Below are positions 16,500-25,158 of a stretch of 64,000 nucleotides of DNA, piece after piece. Made by a program: the position numbers and the translations under genes. Position 1 is the stretch's first letter. Each line of letters starts with the position of its first letter. Source of the stretch: Ottowia flava (GTDB lineage: Bacteria > Pseudomonadota > Gammaproteobacteria > Burkholderiales > Burkholderiaceae_C); assembly GCF_042680565.1 (NCBI RefSeq), contig NZ_JBHUEJ010000016.1, positions 145,702 through 209,701 of the forward strand, read 5' to 3'. The notes below the pieces were generated by a model. The model had not been told where the DNA came from. It did not search any database and worked only from the letters and a program-made list of their open reading frames with translations.

Positions 16500-17828
16500 A
16501 TGGCGACATCTTCTCCCGCGGCCGTCCAGATGCGTGCCGCGCTGCACCTCTTTTTGCCCTGTGCCGGCGGCGTTGAAGGCTACCTGGCCGACGAGGTCCA
16601 CGGACTTACTGGTCTGGTGGGCCAGGACCTGTTGACCGACCGCGGTGGTGTGCGCGTGCGCGCTGACTGGGCCACCGCCCTGCGCCTGAACCTGCACAGC
16701 AGGCTCGCCCAGCGCGTGTTGATCGAGCTGGCGGACGGTGCCTATCGGGACGAGCAGGACCTGTACGCGTTGGCCTCGGGCGTGGATTGGGAGCAATGGT
16801 TCAGCGCCCAGCAGACCCTGCGTGTCGACCTGACGGCGCACGGCAGCCCGCTTAAAAGCCTGAACTTTGCCACGCTGCGGGTCAAGGACGCGGTGGTCGA
16901 TCACTTTCGCGCGCGCACGGGTGCGCGTCCCAGCATCGACACGCAGATGCCGCAGGTGCGCATCCACACGCACCTGAGTGCGACCCATGCAAGCCTGTAC
17001 ATCGACACCAGCGGCGAACCTCTCTTCAAGCGCGGCTGGCGCCAGGACAAGGGGGACGCGCCGCTGAAGGAAACGCTCGCTGCCGCCATGCTGGCCGCCA
17101 GTGGCTGGTGGCAACCGGCGGAGCGGCGGGTCAGCAAGGAGCCGCTGTATGACCCCTGCTGCGGCAGCGGCACGATCGTGATCGAAGCCGCACAGTTGCT
17201 GCTGAACCTGCCCGCAGGCGGCGAACGTCGCTTCGCGTTTGAGCGGCTTCGGCCCTTCGATGCCCGCGCCTGGGCAGCGATGAAAGCCGAAGCGCGCGCC
17301 GCCGCCCAGCCCCCTGAAGGGGCACCGCGTGTATTCGGCAGCGATGTCGCGCACCGCATGGTCGATTTCGCGCAGCGTAATGCCGAACGGGCTGGCGTTG
17401 CACACGCCGTGCAACTGCGTGGCGGCGATGCGCTGCAGCGGTTGCCGCCAACGCCGCAGCCCGGGACGATGTTGATGAACCCGCCGTATGGCGAGCGGAT
17501 CGCCGCCGCCGGCGTGGCGGGACAGAAGGCGCGTGGCCGGGAGGCCTTCCAGAGCGCCCCCCTGGGACGCGCGCCCTCCCACCAGCCCAGTGCTGGCGAA
17601 CGCGACGCCGGCGATGCCTTTTTCACGCGCCTGGCGGCGCACTGGAAAAGTCACTACGCAGGCTGGACAGCCTGGTTGCTGACGCCGGATTTGAAGTTGC
17701 CCGGCCGCCTGCGCCTTAAGGAAAGCCGTCGCGTGCCCATGTGGAACGGCCCCATCGAGTGCCGGCTGTTTCGTTTTGATCTCACGGGCCGGCGCGAAGA
17801 TCCCAGGTCGAATCAGACCTCAGCCTAG
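16500..17828 (+). CDS. THUMP-domain class I methyltransferase, RlmL-like (23S rRNA m2G2445 type)
   Basis: 442 residues. An N-terminal ferredoxin-like/THUMP region (about 15-180) is followed by a Rossmann methyltransferase with the SAM motif YDPCCGSGTIVIEAA (about 220) and the catalytic NPPYGERI (about 328). This matches the RlmL half of E. coli RlmKL; the RlmK half is absent, as in many betaproteobacteria. The enzyme would N2-methylate a guanine in 23S rRNA. Residues about 340-367 (QKARGREAFQSAPLGRAP region) form a charged insertion after the NPPY motif. Older annotations call this family putative N6-adenine DNA methylase. Start ATG 16500 lies 24 bases after the sensor gene. Confidence 0.87.
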   Translation: MATSSPAAVQMRAALHLFLPCAGGVEGYLADEVHGLTGLVGQDLLTDRGGVRVRADWATALRLNLHSRLAQRVLIELADGAYRDEQDLYALASGVDWEQWFSAQQTLRVDLTAHGSPLKSLNFATLRVKDAVVDHFRARTGARPSIDTQMPQVRIHTHLSATHASLYIDTSGEPLFKRGWRQDKGDAPLKETLAAAMLAASGWWQPAERRVSKEPLYDPCCGSGTIVIEAAQLLLNLPAGGERRFAFERLRPFDARAWAAMKAEARAAAQPPEGAPRVFGSDVAHRMVDFAQRNAERAGVAHAVQLRGGDALQRLPPTPQPGTMLMNPPYGERIAAAGVAGQKARGREAFQSAPLGRAPSHQPSAGERDAGDAFFTRLAAHWKSHYAGWTAWLLTPDLKLPGRLRLKESRRVPMWNGPIECRLFRFDLTGRREDPRSNQTSA

Positions 17829-17856
17829 GTCAGCATTGCGCTGACAGCTCTTATTT
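17829..17856 (+). terminator. possible weak terminator after the RlmL-like gene
   Basis: Stem GTCAGC/GCTGAC with a 5-base loop, followed by AGCTCTTATTTTAAT, an interrupted T tract. It starts just after the stop codon. Confidence 0.35.
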
Positions 17857-17870
17857 TAATAGCAATCAAA

Positions 17871-18308
17871 TTGTCCGAACCGTTGTTCACACCCGGTCGC
17901 CCAGTGGTGATCGACACCAACTGCGTGCTGGACCTTTGGGTGTTTCAAGACCCCGGTGCCACCGGGCTGCTGAACGCCGTGACCGCGGGACGATTGCACT
18001 GGTGCGCCACACTCGTGATGCGCGAAGAGCTCGCACGCGTACTCGGTTACCCACAGGTTGAGCGCCGGCTGGGAGGCACTTCGCTGTCGGCGCAGGACGT
18101 GCTGGCGAAGTTCGACGCCCATGCGCATATCGCGCCCCCGCCGCCAACCAGCACCGTGCGCTGCCGCGATGCGGATGACCAAGTCTTCATTGATTTGGCC
18201 GTGCAGCACCGCGCGATTCTGGTGAGCAAGGACGCGCGGGTGATCGAGTTGGCGCGGCGCCTGGCGCCCTGGGGTGTCGCACAGGTGCGCCCTTGGCCGC
18301 TCATTTGA
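17871..18308 (+). CDS. PIN-domain putative ribonuclease (toxin-like, orphan)
   Basis: 145 residues. The PIN fold acidic residues are visible: VVIDTNCVLDLW (about 12-23), REELARVLGYP (about 51-61) and CRDADDQVFIDLAVQHRAIL with VSKDARV (about 104-129). PIN proteins of this type are single-strand RNases and often toxins, but no antitoxin gene is adjacent on either side. Start is taken as TTG 17871; GTG 17904 at the first conserved Val is the alternative. Upstream bases 17846-17870 are AT-rich and contain AATAGCAATC, a fragment reminiscent of dispersed-repeat ends. Substrate unknown; a housekeeping RNA role is as likely as toxicity. Confidence 0.75.
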   Translation: MSEPLFTPGRPVVIDTNCVLDLWVFQDPGATGLLNAVTAGRLHWCATLVMREELARVLGYPQVERRLGGTSLSAQDVLAKFDAHAHIAPPPPTSTVRCRDADDQVFIDLAVQHRAILVSKDARVIELARRLAPWGVAQVRPWPLI

Positions 18309-18388
18309 GCGCTGGACGCACCTAGACGGCCTACACTGCGCCGGGGCATGCGCCCCTATGGCTCAAATAACAACAGGAGATGTGAAAG

Positions 18389-19966
18389 ATGCCGGACGGC
18401 AACGCGTTCAAGCTGACCTATTCAACGATGTTCAACCCGCCAGCGGAGTTGCATGCGCGCTTCGACGCGGCCCTGCAGCACTTCAAGCAGCATGGCATGG
18501 GCAAGGACCACGCGCAGTGGGTGAACGACCAGGCTCTTATGGAAGGCGAGCGCTTTGAAGTCCGCTCGCCGATCAATCAGGATTGGTTAATCGGCCGTTT
18601 CGTGCAAGGCTCGACCGCACAGGTCGATCAGGCCGTACAAGCGGCCCGCGCTGCTTTCCCGGCCTGGGCTGCCACGCCGTGGCCCGATCGCGTTGCCCTG
18701 CTGCGGCGAGCGGCCCGCCTGATCGAGGAGCGCGTGTACACCATCAGTGCCGCGGTCGCCGTGGAAGTCGGCAAGAACCGCATGGAATCGATCGGCGAGG
18801 TGCAGGAGACCGCCGACCTCATCGACTGGTACTGCGACCAGATGGAACAGCACGACGGCTTCGACCGGTTGCTGGCCGACGACCCGCTACCCAACTTCCG
18901 CAGCCACAACCGTACCGTGCTCAAGCCCTACGGTGTCTGGGCGTTGGTCGCGCCGTTCAACTTCCCGTTCGCCCTGTCGGGCGGTCCGGTCGGCCCCGCC
19001 CTCATCGCGGGCAACACGGTGGTCTACAAAGTGTCGCCTGAAACATCGCTGTCGGGCTGGCTGCTGCTGGAATGCCTGCGTGACGCAGGCATTCCGCCCG
19101 GCGTGGTCAATTTCGTCACCGGCGGTGACGCCACCGGACGCGCGCTGGTCCAGCACCCGCAGGTCGCGGGCGTTACCTTCACCGGCTCGCATGCTGTAGG
19201 CATGGAAGTGCTGCGCGCCAGCGTCATGGGCCGCTACCCTCGCCCCTGCATCACCGAGATGGGAGGCAAGAACGCCACCATCGTGACGCGCCACGCCGAC
19301 ATCGAACGGGCGGCGCTGGGCATCGTGCGCTCGTCCTTCGGCTTGTCAGGGCAGAAGTGTTCGGCCTGTTCGCGCGTCTACGTCGAGCAGGAAGTGGCCA
19401 CGCCGCTGAGAGAGCGGCTGGTGGCCTTGACCACCGCGCTCGCAGTCGGCGATCCCACGGTCGCCGAAAACTGGATGGGCCCGGTGATCAGCCGCAGCGC
19501 CTACGAGCGGTACGACCGCCTGGTTGAGCATTTGAAGGCGGTGGGCACGATCGACGCTGGCGGCGCCACATTGACCGCCGGCGCGCTGGCGCGCGGCTTC
19601 TTCGTGGCGCCAACGGTGGCGCGCGCGCCCCTGGACGACGTCGCCTGGGTAGACGAGCACTTTCTGCCGATCGTTCTGGTGGGAGAGGTGGCCTCGCTGG
19701 ACGAAGCGCTGCGGCGCGCCAACGCCACCGATTACGGCCTGACGGCGGGCTTCTATGGCAGCACCGAGGAGACCGCGCGCTTTCACCGCGAGATCGAAGC
19801 CGGCGTGACCTACGCCAACCGCCCGCAAGGCGCCACCACCGGTGCCTGGCCGGGCTACCAGCCCTTTGGGGGCTGGAAGGGCAGCGGCAGCACCGGCAAG
19901 GCCATCGGTTCTTTCTACTATCTGCAGCAGTACATGCGGGAGCAGTCGCAGACCGTGGTCGAATGA
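18389..19966 (+). CDS. NAD(P)-dependent aldehyde dehydrogenase, pyrroline-5-carboxylate dehydrogenase-like
   Basis: 525 residues, matching the longer RocA/PruA-type ALDH subgroup. The cofactor fold carries ALVAPFNFPFALSGGPVGPA, the general base Glu is in TEMGGKNA, the catalytic Cys in SGQKCSACSRVYV, and the C-terminal GYQPFGGWKGSGSTGKA is intact. The family oxidises glutamate semialdehyde to glutamate, but related clades oxidise other semialdehydes, so the substrate is open. AGGAG lies 10 bases before ATG 18389. It ends at a bidirectional terminator shared with the convergent branched-chain transporter operon; a link to amino acid catabolism is plausible but not shown. Confidence 0.87.
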   Translation: MPDGNAFKLTYSTMFNPPAELHARFDAALQHFKQHGMGKDHAQWVNDQALMEGERFEVRSPINQDWLIGRFVQGSTAQVDQAVQAARAAFPAWAATPWPDRVALLRRAARLIEERVYTISAAVAVEVGKNRMESIGEVQETADLIDWYCDQMEQHDGFDRLLADDPLPNFRSHNRTVLKPYGVWALVAPFNFPFALSGGPVGPALIAGNTVVYKVSPETSLSGWLLLECLRDAGIPPGVVNFVTGGDATGRALVQHPQVAGVTFTGSHAVGMEVLRASVMGRYPRPCITEMGGKNATIVTRHADIERAALGIVRSSFGLSGQKCSACSRVYVEQEVATPLRERLVALTTALAVGDPTVAENWMGPVISRSAYERYDRLVEHLKAVGTIDAGGATLTAGALARGFFVAPTVARAPLDDVAWVDEHFLPIVLVGEVASLDEALRRANATDYGLTAGFYGSTEETARFHREIEAGVTYANRPQGATTGAWPGYQPFGGWKGSGSTGKAIGSFYYLQQYMREQSQTVVE

Positions 19967-20030
19967 CCGAAGAGGCGGCAGGCGCCTTGCCGAGCTGCCG
20001 CCTTCATAGGTTGGCGTGCACCAAAACAAA

Positions 20031-20060
20031 AGCCAGCCCGGTTGCCCGCGCTGGCTTTTT
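20031..20060 (+). terminator. bidirectional terminator between aldehyde dehydrogenase and livM
   Basis: Stem AGCCAGC (20031-20037) / GCTGGCT (20050-20056) with T5 on the right and AAAACAAAA on the left. It can stop both the plus-strand dehydrogenase and the minus-strand liv operon. Confidence 0.85.
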
Positions 20061-20095
20061 GCTTTTCGGGCGCGCGCCGGATACGGGCAGCCGGT

Positions 20096-21094
20096 TCAGA
20101 GCGACTTCTTCAGCAGCGCACCTAGCTCGCCCATGATGCCGCGCCGGAACAGCAGCACGCAAATGACAAAGATCGCACCTTGAATCACCGTCACCCAGGC
20201 GCCCAGCTCGGCCAGGTAGTTCTGCATGGTCACGATCACGGCGGCGCCAACCACGGGGCCAAAGATGGTGCCCATGCCGCCCAGAATGGTCATCAGGACG
20301 ACCTCACCGGACATGCTCCAGTGCACATCGGTGAGCGAAGCCAACTGAAACACAATGGCCTTGGTCGACCCGGCGAGGCCGGCCAGTGCCGCTGAGATCA
20401 CAAACGCGCGGTGCTTGAACTTGTCGGCGTCGTAGCCCAGGGAGATGGCGCGCGGCTCGTTCTCGCGAATGGCTTGCAGCACCTGACCAAACGGCGAGTA
20501 CACCACGCGGTGGATGATCAAAAAGCCAATCAGGAAGATCGCCGTTACGAAGAGGTACATCGCGGTGGTGTTCGTCAACTCGATCAGGCCGAACAAGCGA
20601 CCCCGCGGCACCGCTTGGATACCGTCTTCACCCCCGGTGAACGGCGCCTGCAGGCTGAAGAAGAAGATCATCTGGGCCAGTGCCAGCGTGATCATGGCGA
20701 AATAGATCCCCTGGCGACGGATTGCGAGCAGCCCCACCACCCAGCCGAGTACGGCAGCGCACGCCGTGCCCAACAGGATGGCCAGCTCGGGCGTCAGGCC
20801 CCAGATCTTGGCCGCGTGAGCGGTCACGTAGGCTGCGCCACCGAGAAACATGGCGTGGCCGAAGGACAGCAGGCCGACGTAGCCCAGCATGAGGTTGAAG
20901 GCGCACGCGAACAGCGCGAAGCACATCACCTTCATCATGAAGACTGGGTACACCCCCATCACGGGTGCCAGGATCAGGATGGCGACCATGATGAGAAAGG
21001 CGATACGGTGTGTCCGGGCGACACTCCGGCTGGTGGCCACCTGGGCCGATGCGCCATCGGCGCTGATGGAGGAATTCGAGGTCACGGCGTTCAT
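20096..21094 (-). CDS. livM: branched-chain amino acid/amide ABC transporter permease LivM-type
   Basis: 332 residues, about nine membrane segments. Inner-membrane permease subunit; GYVGLLSFGHAMFLGGAAYV is the signature loop of LivM proteins, and ENEPRAISLGYDADKFKHRAF is the cytoplasmic EAA-like coupling loop that meets the ATPase. The first 25 residues are a hydrophilic N-terminal extension. Last gene of the minus-strand order livG-livF-substrate binding protein-livH-livM, 10 bases after livH. Solute identity (leucine-type amino acid, amide, or aromatic) cannot be read from the permease. Confidence 0.92.
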   Translation of the reverse strand: MNAVTSNSSISADGASAQVATSRSVARTHRIAFLIMVAILILAPVMGVYPVFMMKVMCFALFACAFNLMLGYVGLLSFGHAMFLGGAAYVTAHAAKIWGLTPELAILLGTACAAVLGWVVGLLAIRRQGIYFAMITLALAQMIFFFSLQAPFTGGEDGIQAVPRGRLFGLIELTNTTAMYLFVTAIFLIGFLIIHRVVYSPFGQVLQAIRENEPRAISLGYDADKFKHRAFVISAALAGLAGSTKAIVFQLASLTDVHWSMSGEVVLMTILGGMGTIFGPVVGAAVIVTMQNYLAELGAWVTVIQGAIFVICVLLFRRGIMGELGALLKKSL

Positions 21095-21104
21095 GTTCGG
21101 TCGT

Positions 21105-21989
21105 TCACTTCTGAGTGCCGAACAAGCCGGCCGGACGGATCAAGAGCACGATAGTCATGATCACGAAGATCACCGTCGTCGAAGCTTCAGGATAGAACAC
21201 CTTGGTCAGACCTTCGATCAAGCCCAAGCCAAAACCCGTGACGATGGCGCCCATGATGGAGCCCATGCCCCCAATGACCACGACCGCGAACACCACGATG
21301 ATGAGGTCGGCACCCATCTGTGGGCTGACCTGGTAGATGGGTGCAGCCATCACGCCAGCCAATGCAGCCAGGGCCACGCCGAAGCCGTAGGTCAGCGTGA
21401 TCATGCGCGGCACGTTGATGCCGAAAGCCTGCACCAACTGTGGGTTCTCGGTCGCAGCGCGCAGGTAGCCACCCAGACGGGTGCGCTCGATCACGAACCA
21501 GGTCCCGACGCACACCACCAGCGACGCCAAGATCACCCAACCCCGGTATTTGGGCAGGAACATGAACCCGAGGTTGTAGCCTCCGGAGAGTTGCTCGGGG
21601 ATCGCATAAGGCAAGCCCGTCGAGCCGTATTCGTTGCGGAAGAATCCCTGGATCATCAGCCCCAGGCCGAAGGTCAGCAGCAGGCCATAGAGGTGGTCCA
21701 GCTTGTACAGCCGCGCCAGCATGGTGCGCTCGATGATCACGCCGGTGATACCAACCAGCAGGGGCACCAGCAGCAGTGACCACCAGTAGCCCAGGCCCAG
21801 CTTGTTCAACAGCAGGTATGCTCCGAAGGCGCCCAGCATGTACTGGGCTCCGTGGGTAAAGTTGATGATGTTGAGCAGGCCGAAGATCACGGCCAAGCCC
21901 AGCGAAAGCAAGGCGTAGAACGAACCGTTGATGAGGCCGATGAGCAATTGCCCCATCATCGCCTGAATAGGAATGCCAAAGATATCCAT
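21105..21989 (-). CDS. livH: branched-chain amino acid/amide ABC transporter permease LivH-type
   Basis: 294 residues, about eight membrane segments. LINGSFYALLSLGLAVIFGL, then NIINFTHGAQYMLGAFGAYL, is the canonical LivH N-terminus, and RAATENPQLVQAFGINVPRM is the coupling loop. Starts 48 bases after the binding-protein gene in the transcription direction and is followed by livM after 10 bases. Pairs with LivM to form the channel. Confidence 0.93.
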   Translation of the reverse strand: MDIFGIPIQAMMGQLLIGLINGSFYALLSLGLAVIFGLLNIINFTHGAQYMLGAFGAYLLLNKLGLGYWWSLLLVPLLVGITGVIIERTMLARLYKLDHLYGLLLTFGLGLMIQGFFRNEYGSTGLPYAIPEQLSGGYNLGFMFLPKYRGWVILASLVVCVGTWFVIERTRLGGYLRAATENPQLVQAFGINVPRMITLTYGFGVALAALAGVMAAPIYQVSPQMGADLIIVVFAVVVIGGMGSIMGAIVTGFGLGLIEGLTKVFYPEASTTVIFVIMTIVLLIRPAGLFGTQK

Positions 21990-22037
21990 GCGTGTCCTAC
22001 GCCTTGCTTGTACCTGTCGCTGACGCGTCCGAGTGCT

Positions 22038-23258
22038 TTACTTCTTGGCGACCAAGGGGCAACTGCCCTGGTCCACCGGACGGAATGCCTTGTCAGCCGG
22101 AATCTCCGCGACCTTCTTGTAGTAGTCGTACGGGCCCTTGGACTCGCTGGGCTTCTTCACCTCGAACAGGTAAGCAGGATGCAGCTTGCGACCGTCAGCG
22201 CGGATCGTACCCTTGCCGAACAGGATGTCGTCGGTGGGCATCTCCTTCATCTTGGCGATGGCCTTGGTGCCGTCATCGGTCTTGCCTGCGTCCACGGCCT
22301 TCAGATAGTGGATCAAACCCGCGTAGACACCAGCGTGGTCAGAAGACGGGTACTTGCCGCCGTTGGCAGCCGCAAAACGCTTGCTCCAGGCGCGCGTCTG
22401 GTCATTCAGGTCCCAGTAGAAGGTTTCGGTCAGGTTCAGGCCCTGCGCCTTGTCCAGACCCAGACCATGGACGTCCGGCAGGAACACCAGAAGACCAGCC
22501 AGTTTCTGGCCACCCTTGGTGATGCCGAATTCAGACGCCTGCTTGATCGAGTTGATGGTGTCACCACCCGCATTGGCCAGGCCGATGACCTTGGCCTTGG
22601 ACGATTGCGCCTGCAGCAGGAAGGACGAGAAGTCTTGCGTGTTCAGCGGCACCTTGACGCTGCCCAGCACCTTGCCCCCGGACGCCTTGACGACCTCGGA
22701 CGTATCGCGCTCCAGCGCGTGGCCGAATGCGTAGTCGGCGGTCAGGAAGAACCAGCTGTCGCCACCGTTCTTCACCACCGCACTGCCGGTGCCATGCGCC
22801 AGCATCCAGGTGTCGTACACCCAGTGCACCGTATTGGGCGAGCAGTCCTTGCCGGTCAGGTCGGACGTGCCTGCACCGGTGTTGACGTAGGCCTTGCCTT
22901 TTTCCTTGGTGACCTGGTTGATCGCCAGACCGACCGAAGAAGTCGGCACGTCGATGATCATGTCCACGCCATCGGAGTCGTACCACTTGCGGGCAATGCT
23001 GGAGCCCACGTCCGGCTTGTTCTGGTGGTCGGCCGATACGATTTCCACCTTCAGGCCAGATTTGGTGGCCTTGAGGTAATCCTCCACGGCCATCTTGGCC
23101 GCGACGACCGAGCCCGGGCCGCCGATGTCGGCGTACAAGCCCGACATGTCGTTCATCACGCCGATCTTGACCACGTTGCCGGATATCTGAGCCTGAGCCA
23201 CGCCAGCGGCCCCCACACCCATACCCGCGATCAGGGCGCACAGCAATTTGCGTTTCAT
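22038..23258 (-). CDS. ABC transporter periplasmic substrate-binding protein (branched-chain amino acid/amide family)
   Basis: 406 residues. ATG 23258 follows a clear GGAGAA Shine-Dalgarno and begins a signal peptide (MKRKLLCALIAGMGVGAAGV, cleavage near AQA). The mature part has the Peripla_BP_6 start VKIGVMNDMSGLYADIGGPG and a two-lobed fold. It is the solute receptor for LivHMGF. This clade in Burkholderiales is large, and ligands range over branched-chain and aromatic amino acids, amides and urea, so I do not assign one. The ORF is open further upstream, but that part has no supporting start. Confidence 0.92.
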   Translation of the reverse strand: MKRKLLCALIAGMGVGAAGVAQAQISGNVVKIGVMNDMSGLYADIGGPGSVVAAKMAVEDYLKATKSGLKVEIVSADHQNKPDVGSSIARKWYDSDGVDMIIDVPTSSVGLAINQVTKEKGKAYVNTGAGTSDLTGKDCSPNTVHWVYDTWMLAHGTGSAVVKNGGDSWFFLTADYAFGHALERDTSEVVKASGGKVLGSVKVPLNTQDFSSFLLQAQSSKAKVIGLANAGGDTINSIKQASEFGITKGGQKLAGLLVFLPDVHGLGLDKAQGLNLTETFYWDLNDQTRAWSKRFAAANGGKYPSSDHAGVYAGLIHYLKAVDAGKTDDGTKAIAKMKEMPTDDILFGKGTIRADGRKLHPAYLFEVKKPSESKGPYDYYKKVAEIPADKAFRPVDQGSCPLVAKK

Positions 23259-23311
23259 ACAGACTTCTCCTTCAGGTAGTGGACTGTCAACAAAAAAACG
23301 GTTTGGGGTCC

Positions 23312-24028
23312 TCACACGCCCAGGTATTCATGCAGCATGTGCATGTTGGCCTGCAGCTCTTCAGCACTGAACTCGCGCACGATCAGCCCGCGCTCCATGA
23401 TGTAGAAGCGATCGGCCAGCGGCGCCGCAAAGCGGAAGTTCTGCTCCACCATCAACACCGTGAAGCCGCGCGCCCGCAACTCGCGGATCATGCGGGCAAG
23501 GGCTTGCACGATCACCGGTGCCAGGCCTTCCGATATCTCGTCGAGCAGGAGGATCTTGGCGCCGGTGCGCAGGATGCGCCCGACTGCCAGCATCTGCTGC
23601 TCGCCGCCCGATAGGCGCCCCCCTGGGCTGTTGCGGCGGGCCTTCAGGTTGGGGAACATGTCGTAGATTTCTTCCACGCTCATGCCGCCTTCGGCCACCT
23701 TGGGCGGCAGCATCAGATTTTCCTGGCAAGTGAGCGAGGTCATGATGCCGCGCTCTTCCGGGCAGTAGCCCACCCCCAGCCGAGCAATGTGGTGCGGCGC
23801 CATCTTCACGGTTTCGACACCGTTGATCTGGATCGAGCCGGTGCGTTTGCCCACCAGGCTCATGATGGCGCGCAGCGTGGTCGTGCGGCCAGCGCCATTG
23901 CGGCCCAGCAGGCTGACCACCTCGCCTTGGCGCACGTCGACGTTGACACCGTGCAGGATGTGCGACTCGCCGTACCAGGCGTGCACGTCCTTGATCTGGA
24001 TGGCGAATGGGTTGGAGGATGTACTCAT
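23312..24028 (-). CDS. livF: branched-chain ABC transporter ATPase LivF-type, Walker A Lys replaced by Arg
   Basis: 238 residues from ATG 24028 (a TTG at 24043 would overlap livG). Order: Walker A GRNGAGRTTT, Q-loop GYCPEERGIMTSL, signature LSGGEQQMLAVGRIL, Walker B ILLLDEISEGLAP, switch region LMVEQNFRF. The invariant Walker A lysine is Arg48; the codon is CGC, so this is not a one-base reading error from AAA/AAG. I recall Arg variants in some LivF proteins, so the pair LivG (intact)/LivF may be an asymmetric ATPase. All other catalytic motifs are normal. Confidence 0.92.
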   Translation of the reverse strand: MSTSSNPFAIQIKDVHAWYGESHILHGVNVDVRQGEVVSLLGRNGAGRTTTLRAIMSLVGKRTGSIQINGVETVKMAPHHIARLGVGYCPEERGIMTSLTCQENLMLPPKVAEGGMSVEEIYDMFPNLKARRNSPGGRLSGGEQQMLAVGRILRTGAKILLLDEISEGLAPVIVQALARMIRELRARGFTVLMVEQNFRFAAPLADRFYIMERGLIVREFSAEELQANMHMLHEYLGV

Positions 24029-24039
24029 GATTTCTGACT

Positions 24040-24816
24040 TCAACCGTGCGCGCCCACCAGCGCTTCCTCAGCGCTGCCCATATAGGCCTCCAGCACCTGC
24101 GGATTGCGCGAAACCTCGGCGTACGGTCCTTCGGCGATCACCTGGCCAAACTGCAGCACGGTGATCATGTCGGCGATGCTGCCGACCACGCTCATGTTGT
24201 GCTCCACCATCAGCACGGTGCGGTTGGCCGCCACCTTCTTGATCAACTGCGTGACCATGTCCACGTCCTCGTGGCCCATGCCCTGCGTCGGCTCATCAAG
24301 CAGCATCAGCTTCGGGTCCATCGCCAGCGTGGTGGCGATCTCCAGCGCGCGCTTGCGGCCGTAGGGCAATTCCACGGCAGCCAGGTGGGCGTACTGCGTT
24401 AAACCCACTTCGTCGAGCAACTCCATGCACCGCGCATTGAGCTGATTCAACGAACTTTCAGGTTTCCAGAAATGAAAAGCGGTGCCGAGCGTTTGCTGCA
24501 GTGCGACACGAACGTTCTCCAGCACGCTCATGTGTGGGAATGTCGATGAGATCTGGAACGAGCGCACCACGCCGCGGCGAGCGATCTGCGCGGGCTTTTC
24601 CTTGGTGATGTCGGCACCGTCAAACAGGATCTGACCGCGCGTTGGCTCGAGGAACTTGGTCAGCAGGTTGAAGCACGTCGTCTTACCTGCACCATTGGGA
24701 CCGATCAGCGCATGAATGCTGCCGCGGCGAACCTTGAGGTTCACGTCGTTCACGGCCACAAATCCCTTGAACTCCTTGACGAGCCCGCGTGTTTCCAGAA
24801 TGTTGTCCGAACTCAT
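24040..24816 (-). CDS. livG: branched-chain ABC transporter ATPase LivG-type
   Basis: 258 residues from ATG 24816. Walker A GPNGAGKTT is intact; the LivG-specific RRGVVRSFQISSTFPHMSVL follows, then signature LPYGRKRALEIATTLAMDP and Walker B LMLLDEPTQGMG. Partners with LivF as the ATPase dimer. First gene of the operon; the promoter should lie in 24817-24900, where TGCGCAACGCATAATCC on the minus strand contains a CATAAT that could be a -10. The longer frame (TTG 24834) is unlikely. Confidence 0.93.
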   Translation of the reverse strand: MSSDNILETRGLVKEFKGFVAVNDVNLKVRRGSIHALIGPNGAGKTTCFNLLTKFLEPTRGQILFDGADITKEKPAQIARRGVVRSFQISSTFPHMSVLENVRVALQQTLGTAFHFWKPESSLNQLNARCMELLDEVGLTQYAHLAAVELPYGRKRALEIATTLAMDPKLMLLDEPTQGMGHEDVDMVTQLIKKVAANRTVLMVEHNMSVVGSIADMITVLQFGQVIAEGPYAEVSRNPQVLEAYMGSAEEALVGAHG

Positions 24817-25158
24817 GTGGCTCGACGCACCCAATAGATTGAAAAACGGGCGGATTATGCGTTGCGCACTGCAGCATGCCGATAGGGGTTTTCACTCGTC
24901 AAATCAACCGCTTGCAACGGGAACTTCCCACACCGCCGACGTGGGGATGCGAAAGCTGACGCCGGTCTTGCAACAGACGCAGCCATCGATTTTCTTCTGT
25001 GCTCCATGCCCCCGACCGTGTCACCAAGCGCCCCAGCGTGAAGTCGTCGACGACAGACCAACACACTGCCTGGGCGCACACAGCAAATGCTTCATTTTTC
25101 ATAGCATTCAGCGCTTTCTACAGGCCGCACAGACGCTAAAAATGCTTCAAAATGTTGG
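24817..25158. other. intergenic region upstream of livG
   Basis: 342 bases between the livG start and the 3' end of the glutamate-synthase-like gene. It contains the likely liv promoter on the minus strand near 24855 and a dispersed-repeat variant around 25097-25150. I see no gene in it. Confidence 0.5.
25097..25150 (+). repeat. dispersed repeat, variant copy 4
   Basis: TTTTTCATAGCATTCAGCGC, then TTTCTACAGGCCG and AGACGCTAAAAATGC. Shares the ATAGC start and the AAAAAT flanks with the family, but the core differs, so it may be a second subfamily. Confidence 0.4.
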
